This document shows positions 40,208 to 50,500 of a stretch of DNA of 64,000 nucleotides, piece after piece. The notes beneath the pieces are model-generated. The model made no database searches, was not told where the DNA came from, and saw only the letters and a list, made by a program, of their open reading frames with translations. Position 1 is the first letter of the stretch. The number at the start of each line of letters is the position of its first letter. The stretch lies in the NCBI RefSeq assembly GCF_002051585.1, contig NZ_MZGX01000001.1, positions 211,357-275,356 on the forward strand, written 5' to 3'. Source of the DNA: Ruminiclostridium hungatei (GTDB lineage Bacteria > Bacillota > Clostridia > Acetivibrionales > DSM-1351). The translations under genes and the position numbers were made by a program.

Positions 40208-40528
40208 TCATTTTTCACCGGCTGTCACATTTCCCGAAATATTCACAAGATGCTTCAGACGCCGGATTTCCAGTTTTAGCACTTCCTTGCCCTCAGCGGT
40301 GAGCACGTATACCTTTCGCCTTGTATCTTCGGTAGCTACGGCTTTTATGAGCTTTTGCCGGACAAGATTTTCAAATGCTCCGTATAAAGTACCGGCAGCA
40401 ATTTTCACCTTGTTTTCGCTTAACTGTTCTACATTCTGCATTACCGCATACCCGTGGGAGGGCTCCAGCAGCGAAAGCATTATATAGAAGGTGGTTTCGG
40501 TAAGAGGCAGGAACCTGTCAAAATTCAT
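40208..40528 (-). CDS. PadR family transcriptional regulator
   Basis: A 106-residue winged-helix repressor starting MNFDRFLPLTETTFYIML at 40528 behind AAAAGGAGATGTTTTA. Hallmarks are EPSHGYAVMQNVEQL, KIAAGTLYGAFENLVRQKLI and RRKVYVLTAEGKEVL. It probably represses its own operon with the DUF2812 gene through the palindromic promoter upstream. Confidence 0.92.
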   Translation of the reverse strand: MNFDRFLPLTETTFYIMLSLLEPSHGYAVMQNVEQLSENKVKIAAGTLYGAFENLVRQKLIKAVATEDTRRKVYVLTAEGKEVLKLEIRRLKHLVNISGNVTAGEK

Positions 40529-40624
40529 TAAAACATCTCCTTTTCTGTCAGTGTACAATCTTATAGACCGGTAAAACAAAAGCTGTTATACAGGACTGCT
40601 ATATACAGGAAAACTTTATACAGG

Positions 40625-40669
40625 TTAACTGTACAGTTAAAGTATATACAGTCTGACTGTATATGTCAA
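40625..40669 (-). promoter_or_regulatory. PadR operon promoter with palindromic operators
   Basis: On the minus strand TTGACA (40664-40669), a 17-base spacer and TATACT (40641-40646) form a near-consensus promoter. The spacer is part of a perfect 10-1-10 palindrome, 40644-40664, and a second palindrome TTAACTGTACAGTTAA lies at 40625-40640. Both carry ACAG/CTGT, so both are candidate autorepression sites. Nothing else is seen up to 40778. Confidence 0.78.
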
Positions 40670-40778
40670 GGTTTTATTGTAAAATTTATGGAGCTGCTGT
40701 GGAGGGACGTAAACAGGGTTTGAAAAAGATATAAAAAAGGTTAAATAGCTGAAATGGAAAAAACTGCGAAGAAAACTG

Positions 40779-40807
40779 TTGACAGCCATGCAGAGGCATG
40801 TTAATAT
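40779..40807 (+). promoter_or_regulatory. Promoter of 5S rRNA and tRNA-Asn
   Basis: TTGACA (40779-40784), 17-base spacer with CATGC/GCATG arms, TAATAT (40802-40807), about 55 bases before the 5S gene. Confidence 0.65.
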
Positions 40808-40861
40808 AATCAGGCTGACGCAGCAAGCGGAAGGCGATACACTTTTATTCAAGTTTAATTT

Positions 40862-40977
40862 TCCGGTGGAAATAACGAGATGGATACACCCGTTCCCATA
40901 CCGAACACGGCAGTTAAGCATCTCCGTGCTGATGATACTTGGCTGGAAACGGCCCGGGAAAGTAAGTCTCTGCCGGA
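40862..40977 (+). rRNA. rrf: 5S ribosomal RNA (solitary)
   Basis: About 116 bases with the universal 5S core CCCGTTCCCATACCGAACAC and AGTTAAGCATCTC. Terminal TCCGG and CCGGA form helix I. No 16S or 23S gene lies beside it: the upstream neighbour is a PadR operon, and a tRNA-Asn follows by 7 bases, so it is a detached 5S gene with its own promoter. Confidence 0.92.
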
Positions 40978-40984
40978 TTTATAT

Positions 40985-41060
40985 TCCTCAATAGCTCAGT
41001 CGGTAGAGCATGCGGCTGTTAACCGCAGGGTCGTAGGTTCAAGTCCTACTTGAGGAGCCA
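40985..41060 (+). tRNA. tRNA-Asn (anticodon GTT)
   Basis: Complete cloverleaf: acceptor TCCTCAA/TTGAGGA, D-arm GCTCAGTCGGTAGAGC, anticodon loop CTGTTAA reading GTT, T-arm GTAGGTTCAAGTCCTAC, encoded CCA at 41058-41060. Confidence 0.95.
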
Positions 41061-41061
41061 G

Positions 41062-41112
41062 AAGAACTGTTTTTGATGGAATTTAATTCCAGGTAGGGAC
41101 GGTTCTTTTTTT
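41062..41112 (+). terminator. Terminator of 5S/tRNA-Asn unit
   Basis: AAGAACTG and CGGTTCTT form the outer stem, with GGAATT/AATTCC inside, followed by a run of seven or more T. Confidence 0.85.
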
Positions 41113-41141
41113 ATACTTAAATTTAACCACATTTTTAACCG

Positions 41142-41183
41142 GCACCGCAGGTTTAATTTACTGATATAAAAAACCTGCGGTGC
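41142..41183. terminator. 13-bp perfect hairpin between convergent units
   Basis: GCACCGCAGGTTT (41142-41154) and AAACCTGCGGTGC (41171-41183) pair perfectly around a 16-base loop. It sits between the tRNA unit and the leftward methyltransferase gene. No clear T-run follows on either strand; the arm motif CCGCAGGTT recurs at 41199. Confidence 0.5.
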
Positions 41184-41240
41184 TTGGAGAAGCCTTATCC
41201 GCAGGTTACTATATTTTCATACAGCTTTTATATATCCTTG

Positions 41241-42410
41241 CTATACCACTTGCAGTATGGCGCATTTCAAATATTCCGTTTCGGGAGAAGCCAGCAAAAC
41301 GGGGTGGTCCTTGGCCTGAGACCTGTATTCCACAACCCTGACACGTCGTCTGGAGTCGGCGGCGGCGTCATATAAAATGTCCATGAACAATTCAGAGTCA
41401 ACATGCTGTGAGCAGGAGCAGGTAATGAGATAGCCGCCTTTTTTAATTATTTTCATTGCCCTTAGATTGATTTCCTTGTAACCTCTGATTGCTCCCTGTA
41501 CGGCATTTTTGGTCTTGGTAAAGGCAGGCGGATCAAGGACAATGGTATCAAAGGTTTCACCCGTATCATAGAATTCCCGCAATATATCAAAGGTGTTGGC
41601 TGCCTGGAATTTTACAACCGAAGCCAGACCATTGATTTCAGCATTTTTTGTAGCGCAGCTTACCGCGTGTTCCGATATATCAATGCCCAGAACGCTGGAG
41701 GCTCCAAAAAGCCCGGCGTGCAAAGCAAAAGAGCCCGTGTGGGTGAAGCAGTCCAGAACCTTCACGCCTTTTACAAAGGGGGCAATGGCGGCCCGGTTTT
41801 CCTTCTGGTCAAGAAAAAAACCGGTTTTCTGTCCGTTTTCCACATCCACAAGAAATTTAACGCCATTTTCAGTCATTTCCACAAGAGTATCAAAGGGTCC
41901 TTTCAGAAAGCCCTTCTGCATTTCAAGCCCTTCAAGCTGTCTTACAGGCACATCGTTTCTTTCATAAATGCCCCTGGGTTTTATAATTTTATCCAGAATA
42001 CTTACTATATCTGCCTTAAACCTGTCAATTCCCAGTGCAAGGGTCTGAACCACCAGAATGTCGGAGAACTTGTCCACCACCAGTGCCGGCAGAAAGTCCG
42101 ATTCGGCAAAAACCACACGGCAGCTTTCAACGTCGGCAACCTGCTTCCTGTAGTTCCAGGCATCGCTTATCCGCTTATAGAGGAAATCATGATCTATTTC
42201 TTCATGCTCGTAAGTAAGCATTCTTATGGTTATCTGAGACTGAGGGTTATAGAAGCCTCTGCCAAGAAATTTGTTTTTGCTGCTGTATACATCAACAACA
42301 TCACCTGGAGTTATGTCACCGTCAGTATGTGAAATGTCGCTTCTGAAAATCCAGGGATGACCGTATTCCACTCTGCTTTCCTTGCCCTTAACAATGTAGG
42401 CTTTTGCCAT
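41241..42410 (-). CDS. RlmI-like 23S rRNA m5C methyltransferase
   Basis: A 389-residue class I methyltransferase. The N-terminal PUA domain spans about residues 1-75 (HPWIFRSDISHTDGDITPGD). The Rossmann core has VLDCFTHTGSFALHAGLFGA, the SAM-binding acidic residue in VLGIDISEHAV, and the catalytic-site motif VLDPPAFTKTK; GGYLITCSCSQHV supplies the late motif. Family members methylate cytosine in 23S rRNA. Start follows AAAGGATAACTAGAC. Confidence 0.88.
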   Translation of the reverse strand: MAKAYIVKGKESRVEYGHPWIFRSDISHTDGDITPGDVVDVYSSKNKFLGRGFYNPQSQITIRMLTYEHEEIDHDFLYKRISDAWNYRKQVADVESCRVVFAESDFLPALVVDKFSDILVVQTLALGIDRFKADIVSILDKIIKPRGIYERNDVPVRQLEGLEMQKGFLKGPFDTLVEMTENGVKFLVDVENGQKTGFFLDQKENRAAIAPFVKGVKVLDCFTHTGSFALHAGLFGASSVLGIDISEHAVSCATKNAEINGLASVVKFQAANTFDILREFYDTGETFDTIVLDPPAFTKTKNAVQGAIRGYKEINLRAMKIIKKGGYLITCSCSQHVDSELFMDILYDAAADSRRRVRVVEYRSQAKDHPVLLASPETEYLKCAILQVV

Positions 42411-42412
42411 GT

Positions 42413-42616
42413 CTAGTTATCCTTTCTCAGACTTCTTCTGTTCCCGTTTTTGTCTACAATAACCGTATTGTCCAGTGTAGCCTTCAGATTTGACCTGAAG
42501 GAGGCTATATATTCTTTTCTCAACAGTTCCCGTTCAGCCAGCTCAGCCTCGGAAAGGGAAGAAGTTTTTGCTTTTTTGGCCAGTTCATTCAGTCTTTCAA
42601 TTCTGCTCTTTTCCAT
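42413..42616 (-). CDS. DUF896 family protein (YnzC-like)
   Basis: A 67-residue protein with the DUF896 signature: ERLNELAKKAKTSSLSEAELAERELLRKEYIASFR, then NLKATLDNTVI. These small two-helix proteins are common in Firmicutes, some linked to the SOS response, and have no firm function. Start at 42616 after AGGATG; an ATG nine bases upstream is possible. Confidence 0.9.
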   Translation of the reverse strand: MEKSRIERLNELAKKAKTSSLSEAELAERELLRKEYIASFRSNLKATLDNTVIVDKNGNRRSLRKDN

Positions 42617-42819
42617 AACAACCATCCTGTCTTTATATGATATTAAACTTATATCAGGTAATCTGTATATGGTGCTTATTTTATTTTACATAAAATATAC
42701 AGGCTTTATGATTCCTGAATAGCACAGCTTGTATTATATCAAAAATTATGTCCTTTAAAAAGCGTGTATTGTGTGATATTATTAAAAATAAAGATACATA
42801 TATTTGGGAGGTGGAGGGA

Positions 42820-43284
42820 ATGGCTGACATACAGGTTGTTGTATTTACCTTAAATAACGAATTGTGCAGTGTTGAAGCATCTATGGTATTTAAAATAGAA
42901 AAATACGGCGAGGTGTCTCATATTCCAGAAATGCCTGATTACATAAAGGGACTTTATGACCTCAGAGGAAGAGTAGTTCCCATAGTGGATTTGAATAAGA
43001 AATTCAATATGGGTGCTTCTGAAATAACAAAGAAAACAAAAATCATTATTTCTGAAAAAGACGGGCAGCTATTTGGATTTATGGTAAACAATGTTCTTGA
43101 GATAATTAATTTAAACGAAGCGTCCATTGACAGGTCTGATGCCATAATCAAGGTCAACAACAAGAAATACATTACCGGAGTAGGTAAGAAGGATGAAAAA
43201 TTATTCTCCATAATCGATTTGAATGAAATTCTCCGTCAGGACGAGGTGGAGCAGGTAACAGAAGTGATTACCGTCAAGGAATAA
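42820..43284 (+). CDS. CheW-like chemotaxis coupling protein
   Basis: A 154-residue CheW domain: FTLNNELCSVEASMVFKI, PEMPDYIKGLYDLRGRVVPIVDLNKKF, then KIIISEKDGQLFGFMVNNVLEI and ITGVGKKDEKLFSIIDLNEIL. CheW links receptors to CheA kinase. The start at 42820 follows GGAGGTGGAGGGA. It stands alone before a terminator; the 200 bases upstream hold only AT-rich promoter-like sequence. Confidence 0.92.
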   Translation: MADIQVVVFTLNNELCSVEASMVFKIEKYGEVSHIPEMPDYIKGLYDLRGRVVPIVDLNKKFNMGASEITKKTKIIISEKDGQLFGFMVNNVLEIINLNEASIDRSDAIIKVNNKKYITGVGKKDEKLFSIIDLNEILRQDEVEQVTEVITVKE

Positions 43285-43303
43285 ATTGAGAATACAGTGA
43301 TTG

Positions 43304-43338
43304 ACAGCTTATATGTTTGTTCATATAAGCTGTTTTTT
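43304..43338 (+). terminator. Rho-independent terminator after cheW-like gene
   Basis: ACAGCTTATAT (43304-43314) and ATATAAGCTGT (43323-43333) pair perfectly and are followed by TTTTT. Confidence 0.9.
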
Positions 43339-43407
43339 GTTGTCTGAAATGGAAGTAAGCAGAGACAAGAGCTACATATTAGGTAAACATAAAATTAATA
43401 TCAATTG

Positions 43408-43437
43408 TTGACATAAATATCCATTAAATGATAAAAT
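43408..43437 (+). promoter_or_regulatory. Promoter of the riboswitch-controlled operon
   Basis: TTGACA (43408-43413), 18-base spacer, TAAAAT (43432-43437), about 40 bases before the riboswitch aptamer. Confidence 0.6.
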
Positions 43438-43469
43438 ATTGCTACTTGTAACTTTTTATAACAAAAACT

Positions 43470-43574
43470 ACAGCATCTGCAAAATTGAGGGGTTGACACA
43501 TGGCTTATATTCGGGCACTTGAGTTATGTTGAGCCAGTGGTACGACCGGCTTTTTTGTCGCTATTTTTTATCAT
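43470..43574 (+). promoter_or_regulatory. Cyclic di-GMP-II (GEMM-II) riboswitch
   Basis: GGGCACTTGAGTTATGTTGA (43513-43532) followed by GCCAGTGGTACGACCGGC (43533-43550) matches the conserved core I recall for c-di-GMP-II aptamers (in C. difficile GGGCACTTGA...TTGAG, then AGTAGTGCAACCG). Upstream GGGGTTGACACATGG can supply the other conserved strands. After the aptamer, a CGAC/GTCG hairpin and TATTTTTT may be a terminator, so ligand binding could set readthrough. The gene begins at 43587. The 5' limit is approximate. Confidence 0.8.
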
Positions 43575-43586
43575 TCGGGGGTAATT

Positions 43587-46500
43587 ATGAGGAATACAAA
43601 AAGGTTTCTTTCGTGCTTATTATGTTTGATTTTATTGTTTGAACTTGCATTCTCAGAGATTGGCATTGCTGATGCTGCAACAACCGACAAATTAAAGGAC
43701 ATGAAAAGTGTAAGTCAGACAAGTGGCACTGTGAGTAAAAAACATCTCCTTGTAAGTGCTGCCGAGGAATTTTCCACAACTTCGGAAGCAGTATCTCTTA
43801 AAGTTCAAATGTATAATTCCAATAAAGCTTCTTCAAGCAATACTATTTTTCCTTATTACAAAATATACAATGCAGGGGAGGCCCCTGTTGCCTTAAGCAC
43901 ACTGAAAATCAGATACTATTACACAGCCGGCGGCAATATGGAGCAGAACTTCTGGTGTGATTGGTCCGGCATAGGCAGCTCCAATGTTGAAGGAGCCTTT
44001 TTCAAAATGGCTGAAAAAAAGAAAGATGCGGATACCTATCTGGAAATTTCCTTTAGAAGTGAGGCTGGCAGTCTGGAGCCGGGTGCGGACCTTGAAATCA
44101 AATGCAGAATTGCCAAGGTTGACTGGTCAAATTATGAGCAGTCGGATGACTATTCCTTTAACAATACAGCAACAGAATATTCAGACTGGAACAAGACAAC
44201 CGGCTACCTGAACGGAAGACTGGTCTGGGGACTGGAGCCGGGCACAGAAGGACCTGCCGATATCACTCCGCCGTCAGTGCCGGAGAACCTGTCAAGCTAC
44301 AGCATCTCAGATAATGAAATATCACTTGTCTGGTCACCGTCTGCTGATGACCAGGGAGTTTCAGGATATGTTGTCTATAGAGAAGGTATGGAAATCGCAC
44401 GGGTTGAGGGAACCAGCTTCAAGGATTTGAGTATTCAACCGGGTATAACATATACATATGAGATTGCCGCGTATGACTATTCGGCTAATTTTTCAGGCAG
44501 AAGCCGTGCTGTTATGGCAAAAGCCGGAGAGAATATCAGCGCAGCTATTAAGCTGCAGCTTAACAATGCAAATAAGTCAAACAGCAGTAATACGATTTTC
44601 CCCTGGTACAACGTTGTAAACACAGGAAATGTGCCTGTTAACCTGGACACCATCAAGCTCAGGTACTATTACACAGTAAACGGTGACAAAAAGCAGAATT
44701 TTTGGTGCGACTGGTCAAGTGCCGGAAGCAGTAATATTACAGGAACATTTATTAAAATGCCCTCTGGAGTGGACGGGGCGGACTATTGCCTGGAGATTGG
44801 CTTCAAGAGCGGGTCTGGAGTGCTTCAGCCTGGAAAGAGTGTTGAGCTGCAGTGCAGAATTGCAAAAGAGGATTGGGCAAATTACAGCCAAGACGACGAC
44901 TATTCCTTTAAGGTTAATAGTGCAGGATATGCCGACTGGAGCAAGGTAACCGGGTATATAAACGGCAAGCTGATATGGGGTCAGGAGCCCATAGCCCCAA
45001 TATCAAACTTCAGAATAACGGCGGCTTCAAGGGAAATTGCTCTATTCTGGGACCAGGTTCTGTCAGCAGCGGAATATGAACTTGAGACAGACGGAGAAGA
45101 AATTGTAACTGTAACAGGTACATCATATATTCATACCGACTTATTGCCCGGGACAATACATAAATACAGAATCAGGGCGAAAAACCAGATCATGTACGGA
45201 CCTTGGAGTGAATACCTTACAGGGATAACCTTGCTGGATATGCCATCGGGAGTATTGAAGGAAGTCTCGGAAAGCAGTATAACTGTTTCCTGGGAACCGG
45301 TGGAAGGGGCTGTAAGCTATGACCTGGAGGTGGACGGAGTACAGCTTGCTAATGGAACAAACACCTGGTATACCTTGGAACAGCTTGAAATGGGAACACT
45401 TCACACCATAAGGTTCAGAGCGGTGGGAAGGGATGTTGCGGGAGAATGGACCCGGTTAATGCAAATCCGGACACTGCCTCAGGTTCCGGAAGGCATAAAG
45501 ACCACTAAGACCAGTAATTCCATAACGCTGGAATGGAGCAGTGTGGCGGGAGCCTCGGGCTATGAGGTGGAGGTGTACGGAAATATTGAGGATAACGGCA
45601 GCAGCACTTATTATACCCTGAGCGGACTGGAACCAAATACCCAGCGTACCTTCAGGATAAGGGCAAAGAATCCGGACGGTACAAGTGCATGGAGTCCTGT
45701 AATAGCGGCCAGCACGCTGCCCGGCGCCTCCTTCAATGTAAATGCGGAACCGGAAGCACGTTCAATAACTGTTTCCTGGGAAAGACAGCCGGGTGCGGTT
45801 TATTATGAAATAGAAATTGACGGTACAGAAATAAGAAAGGTTGATGAAAACCTTTTTGAGCATAAAAATCTTGAGCCTAATACGGAACACGCCTATAGGA
45901 TAAGAGCCGGAAACAGTGACGGAGTCACCGGATGGAGTCCTGTTTCTAAAGCCGTAACCTTGCCCGATGTACCGGCTAACCTCCTCATTTCATCAGTTGC
46001 CAGCAATGGGATTTCGTTAAAATGGGACAGGGTTACAGGTGTAACAGGTTATGATATTGAGGTTGACGGCAGGATTATAGACAATGGTGAAAGCACCGGC
46101 TATACCCATACGGCTTTGACTCCCAATACCGAGCACAATTACAGGGTCAGGGCCCGTACCGGCAGTGTGGCGGGAGCTTGGAGCAGCTATGTGAAGGGCA
46201 CTACCTTGCTTCCGGCTCCGGGCAACTTAAAGGCAACCTCCTGGGGAAATGAAATAAGGCTTACCTGGGACATGGTATTGGGCGTGGCCGGCTACGAAAT
46301 AGAAATAGATGGCACGACAGTGGACATAGGATTGAACACGGAATATGTCCAGTCGGGGCTGAATCCAGGACTGTCCCATGTATACCGTGTCAGGGCCAGG
46401 AATGAAAATGGCCGGGGAGACTGGAGCACACTTGTTACCCAAACCACCCTGCTGGCAAAGCCATCAAATCTTATGGCAATATCAAAAAGCAATTCAATAA

Positions 46501-47501
46501 TACTTAGCTGGAACAGTGTGGATGGGGCGTCCTCATATGATGTAATGGCAGACGGCAAGCTTGTGGGAAATATAGGCGGTACAACATACACGCATAACAA
46601 CCTGGAGCCCAATTCCATGCATACCTACAGGGTAAGAGCGGTTAATAGCCAATCTGCAGGTGAATGGAGTGATATGACTGCTGCGTTTACAACTGTGGGA
46701 GTGCCCGGAAATATTGAGGCCTTTGCAAAAAGCACTGAGATATCAATAACCTGGGATGAAGTGGACGGAGCAGAGGCCTATGACGTAATGGCGGATGGGA
46801 AGGTAGTGGCTAATGGTGCCGATACGGTTTACACACATAAAAAATTACTTCCCAATACCGTACATAAGTATTCGGTAAGAGCCAGGAACAAGAACGGAGA
46901 AAGTGCCTGGAGCAGTGAGGTGTCTCAATTGACGGGGCCTGGTGTTCCGGTCAATATAAAGGCTATACCGGAAATAAGCCAGATTTCCTTGAGCTGGGAA
47001 AAGCCGGAAGGAGCCGCAGCATATGAAGTGGAAGTTGACGGAGAAATTGTTGAGGACATAAAGGCTTTAAAGTTTATACATAAGGAGCTGGATCCCAATA
47101 CAAGGCATGAGTACCGGCTCCGGGCTAAAAACAAGGAAGGTGTTTCCGGGGACTGGAGTGAGCTGCTTGAAGTAAACACGCTCAATGAATTAATAATCGA
47201 TGTTGAGAAGGATAATTGCTTCAATTTTGTAATTGCGGTGCCTAAAAAAGCAGGTGTGGACAGCTATGAAATAACAGTCAGCTATGTTCCGGAGGATGTG
47301 GAAATAGTTGACCTGTACGCAGCCACACCCAAGCTTGAGCTGGAAACAGGCAGCATAGCGGGAACCAATATAACCATAGAGGAAATAGAAGAGGGCAGGA
47401 TAGTATACAGGGTTGAGAATGCGGATAAATCAGTAGTTACAATAATTAAGTTTATCTCAAAAACCAATGCTGAAAGCAGGTTGTCATATACGGTTAAGTA
47501 A
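43587..47501 (+). CDS. Secreted CBM3-Fn3-CBM3-(Fn3)9 protein with cohesin-like C-terminus
   Basis: A 1304-residue exported protein: signal peptide (CLLCLILLFELAFSEIGIADA, to about 30). Two CBM3 modules, about 70-215 and 315-465, have the scaffoldin pattern (VQMYNSNKASSSNTIFPYYK, KIRYYYT, NFWCDWSGIGSSN, TGYLNGRLVWGLEP). One Fn3 lies between them. Nine Fn3-type repeats follow, each with YxxEVDG and LxPNTxHxYRVRA. The C-terminal 100 residues (VSYVPEDVEIVDLYAAT, SIAGTNITIEE) resemble a cohesin fold. No catalytic domain or dockerin is visible, so it should bind crystalline cellulose as an adhesin or scaffold. Confidence 0.88.
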   Translation: MRNTKRFLSCLLCLILLFELAFSEIGIADAATTDKLKDMKSVSQTSGTVSKKHLLVSAAEEFSTTSEAVSLKVQMYNSNKASSSNTIFPYYKIYNAGEAPVALSTLKIRYYYTAGGNMEQNFWCDWSGIGSSNVEGAFFKMAEKKKDADTYLEISFRSEAGSLEPGADLEIKCRIAKVDWSNYEQSDDYSFNNTATEYSDWNKTTGYLNGRLVWGLEPGTEGPADITPPSVPENLSSYSISDNEISLVWSPSADDQGVSGYVVYREGMEIARVEGTSFKDLSIQPGITYTYEIAAYDYSANFSGRSRAVMAKAGENISAAIKLQLNNANKSNSSNTIFPWYNVVNTGNVPVNLDTIKLRYYYTVNGDKKQNFWCDWSSAGSSNITGTFIKMPSGVDGADYCLEIGFKSGSGVLQPGKSVELQCRIAKEDWANYSQDDDYSFKVNSAGYADWSKVTGYINGKLIWGQEPIAPISNFRITAASREIALFWDQVLSAAEYELETDGEEIVTVTGTSYIHTDLLPGTIHKYRIRAKNQIMYGPWSEYLTGITLLDMPSGVLKEVSESSITVSWEPVEGAVSYDLEVDGVQLANGTNTWYTLEQLEMGTLHTIRFRAVGRDVAGEWTRLMQIRTLPQVPEGIKTTKTSNSITLEWSSVAGASGYEVEVYGNIEDNGSSTYYTLSGLEPNTQRTFRIRAKNPDGTSAWSPVIAASTLPGASFNVNAEPEARSITVSWERQPGAVYYEIEIDGTEIRKVDENLFEHKNLEPNTEHAYRIRAGNSDGVTGWSPVSKAVTLPDVPANLLISSVASNGISLKWDRVTGVTGYDIEVDGRIIDNGESTGYTHTALTPNTEHNYRVRARTGSVAGAWSSYVKGTTLLPAPGNLKATSWGNEIRLTWDMVLGVAGYEIEIDGTTVDIGLNTEYVQSGLNPGLSHVYRVRARNENGRGDWSTLVTQTTLLAKPSNLMAISKSNSIILSWNSVDGASSYDVMADGKLVGNIGGTTYTHNNLEPNSMHTYRVRAVNSQSAGEWSDMTAAFTTVGVPGNIEAFAKSTEISITWDEVDGAEAYDVMADGKVVANGADTVYTHKKLLPNTVHKYSVRARNKNGESAWSSEVSQLTGPGVPVNIKAIPEISQISLSWEKPEGAAAYEVEVDGEIVEDIKALKFIHKELDPNTRHEYRLRAKNKEGVSGDWSELLEVNTLNELIIDVEKDNCFNFVIAVPKKAGVDSYEITVSYVPEDVEIVDLYAATPKLELETGSIAGTNITIEEIEEGRIVYRVENADKSVVTIIKFISKTNAESRLSYTVK

Positions 47502-47552
47502 GGATATTAAAATATATTTTATTCTTTGTTTTTTAGAGGGAGGCAGCCTGTG

Positions 47553-50500
47553 ATGAGAAAAATCTTTAAAGCAATTACTTTTTTCCTTATATTGGTACTA
47601 ATGTCCAATATGTATATTTCCTTTGATGAGAAATCTGTTTTAAATACTATTCAATATGGAGAAAAGGTAAGTGCTCAGTCAAATAAATGCTATTACGATA
47701 AATATACGGTTGAATATTCACCTTGGAGCGAGGAGGTTTATACATACAAACATTGGGTGATTTCATCATTAGGGCTTAATTGGGGTTTTACACTTCATAC
47801 GGGATGGGCAGTCTGGGATGGAAGCCAGTATGTAAACAACTCACCGAAACAATACAATCTTACAGTATATTACGACCAATATAACGATCCGCTGTATGCC
47901 CGCAGAATACAGGTAATTTATACAGGTAACTACAATAACATGATGATGTGGGACATGCATGAATATTCAAGGTCAAGAAGTGAGAGAAAAGGAAGTCTTG
48001 TTGCCGCCAATATAATAGCGGTGGAGGGGACATATCCTGATAATGGAAAAGCCCCGGACGGGTATTGGTATGTTAAAAAGGGTACAAACGAAATTCCGGA
48101 ATTATCGGCATACTACCCAATTCAAAATCAGACGTTAAGTAATGAAGATACAAGTATTATTCCTTATATGACAGTTTCAGACAAGTTCGGAGACACACTG
48201 ACCTGCAAGTACTACATAGACTCGGTTGAAAAAGAGTCAAAGCAGATATCCAATACGGCAACTCCCCAAACAGTGAATTTTAGTGCAATAGATACCGAGG
48301 GCCTGTCTGACGGAGTCCACACGGTCACATTCGAAGTGATCGACGGTATGTCCGACCCGGTAATAAAGACTGTAAGCATTATAGTTGATAAAACCCCGCC
48401 GGTGCTTGTGGCTGTGAGCTTTACAGCAAATGACTCAGATATAACCATTTCCGGCAGTGCCACTGACAGCGCCACTGATGCCGGAGCATTGCTGTATAGA
48501 TATACTGCCGGGAGCACTGTCTCCGGCTGGGTAAATAACTCATCATATAGCATAGAAGCCTTATCCCCGGATACTGAGTATTCCTGCAAGCTTGAAGTAA
48601 AAGACCAGGCAGGCCATGTGGCGTCAAAAGAGCAGAAGGTAAGAACCAAAGCCCAAACGCCTATAATTAATACAGGCAGTATAAACAAGGACTCCATAGA
48701 GCTGCGGTTTAATGACAGGAATCCGGAAACTGTGAAATACCAGCTTATGGAGGGCTCCCGCTATGTAAATGAGAGCGGGGAATTTACTGCTTATCCGGTT
48801 TGGCTGACTGCTGCGGACAAGAAGATAGTTGTCAGAGGGTTGGAGCCAAACAAAGGGTATAGCTTCAAGGCCAAAGCCAGGAACAGCGAGGGCCTTGAAA
48901 CGGAGCTATCTACCCCACAGGCCGTAACAACCACAGCCCAGGCGCCCGGGACAATCAGCCCGGAAAAGGGAATTAATTTTATAAAGCTTTCCTGGGAGGC
49001 AACAGCAGGAGCCACAGGCTATGAGGTGGAAGCAGACGGAAGGACAATAAATACGGGAACGGAAACCTATTACCTGCACGAAGGCCTGGAGCCTGAAACC
49101 ACGCACATATACAGGGTGAGAATAATAAACGCTGGAGGAAGCAGTGAATGGAGCTCCTATACAAACTGCACCACTTTGCCCGAGCCTCCTGAAACGCCTG
49201 AGATAAAAGAGACAAACACAGCCCGGACTGCCGTTACAATAGCCTGGGATGCGGTGGACAAAGCAGAGAGCTATGAAATAGAGGCAGACGGAGTAATAAT
49301 AGCAGTTGGGGCAGTCACTGAATATACCCACGAAGCTTTGCAGCCCGATACGGTGCATACATACAGGATAAGAGCTGTAAATGCAGGGGGAAGCAGCCAG
49401 TGGAGCAATGCGACTGAGGCAAGAACCCTTCCCGAGCCGCCGGATATACCTGCGGGTTTGGCAGGGAACCCCGCAAGAACAGAGATAACACTCACCTGGA
49501 ATAGGGCGGCGAGAGCCGAAGGGTATGAAATAGAGGCTGACGGAACCAGAATAAGGCTTGAGAACATAACGGAATACCTGCACAAGGAACTTACGGCAAA
49601 CAGCACGCATACATACAGGCTAAGGGCCTGGAACAGGGGAGGCAGCGGCGAGTGGAGCGAGCCTCTGACAGTAACCACCTGGCCCGATTTACCGGTTGCC
49701 CCTGAAAATATAATAGCCACGGCGGAAAAGGATTCCATAACCCTGACCTGGTACAACGTGGAATGGGCGGAGAGCTATGATGTACAGATTGACGGTAAAA
49801 CCACGGAAAATGTTAAAGGAAATACCTACACAGGAAAAAATCTTGTACCCGGTTCAAAGCACGTATATAAGCTCCGGGCAAAAAATATAGGCGGAAGCAG
49901 TCCGTGGAGCAAAGCCATTGAGCTGTCCACCCTGCCCCAGGAGGACGAAAGTCCTTCAGCACCGGAGACTGCCGTGCTCTCGGACATAGTGGCGGTAGTG
50001 ACAAACAAGACGATACAGATAGCCTGGCAGGCGGTGGAAACTGACGCACAATATGAAATAGAGGTTGACGGAACCGTATATGACAACGGAAAGGAAACTG
50101 CATATAACCACCTGGGGCTTAAACCCTCAACCTTTCACACCTACAGGGTGAGAACCGGTGATAAAAACGGGAAAGGACAGTGGTGTGCAATACTGTCTCT
50201 GTCAACTCTGCCGAACCCTCCGGATGCACCCAAAAACATAAATATGGCTGTAACCAATACTCAGATTGAACTCAGATGGGACAGGGAAGAGGGAACCAGC
50301 TATGACGTGGAAGTGGACGGAAAAATTGTGGATGCAGGCGGAGCAGCGGAATATATAGACGAAAACCTTGCTCCCGGGACTTCGCACACCTACAGGGTAA
50401 GGGGAAGGAATATGTCAGGCGTGACAGCCTGGAGTGATTCCGTAATAAAGAGTACCACAAGCCCGTCCTATGTTCTTTCGTGTACCAAAGGGCAGAGCTT

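Noticed and set aside
43500..43550. Class I c-di-GMP riboswitch
   Set aside because: The class I core motifs are absent; the sequence matches the class II core.
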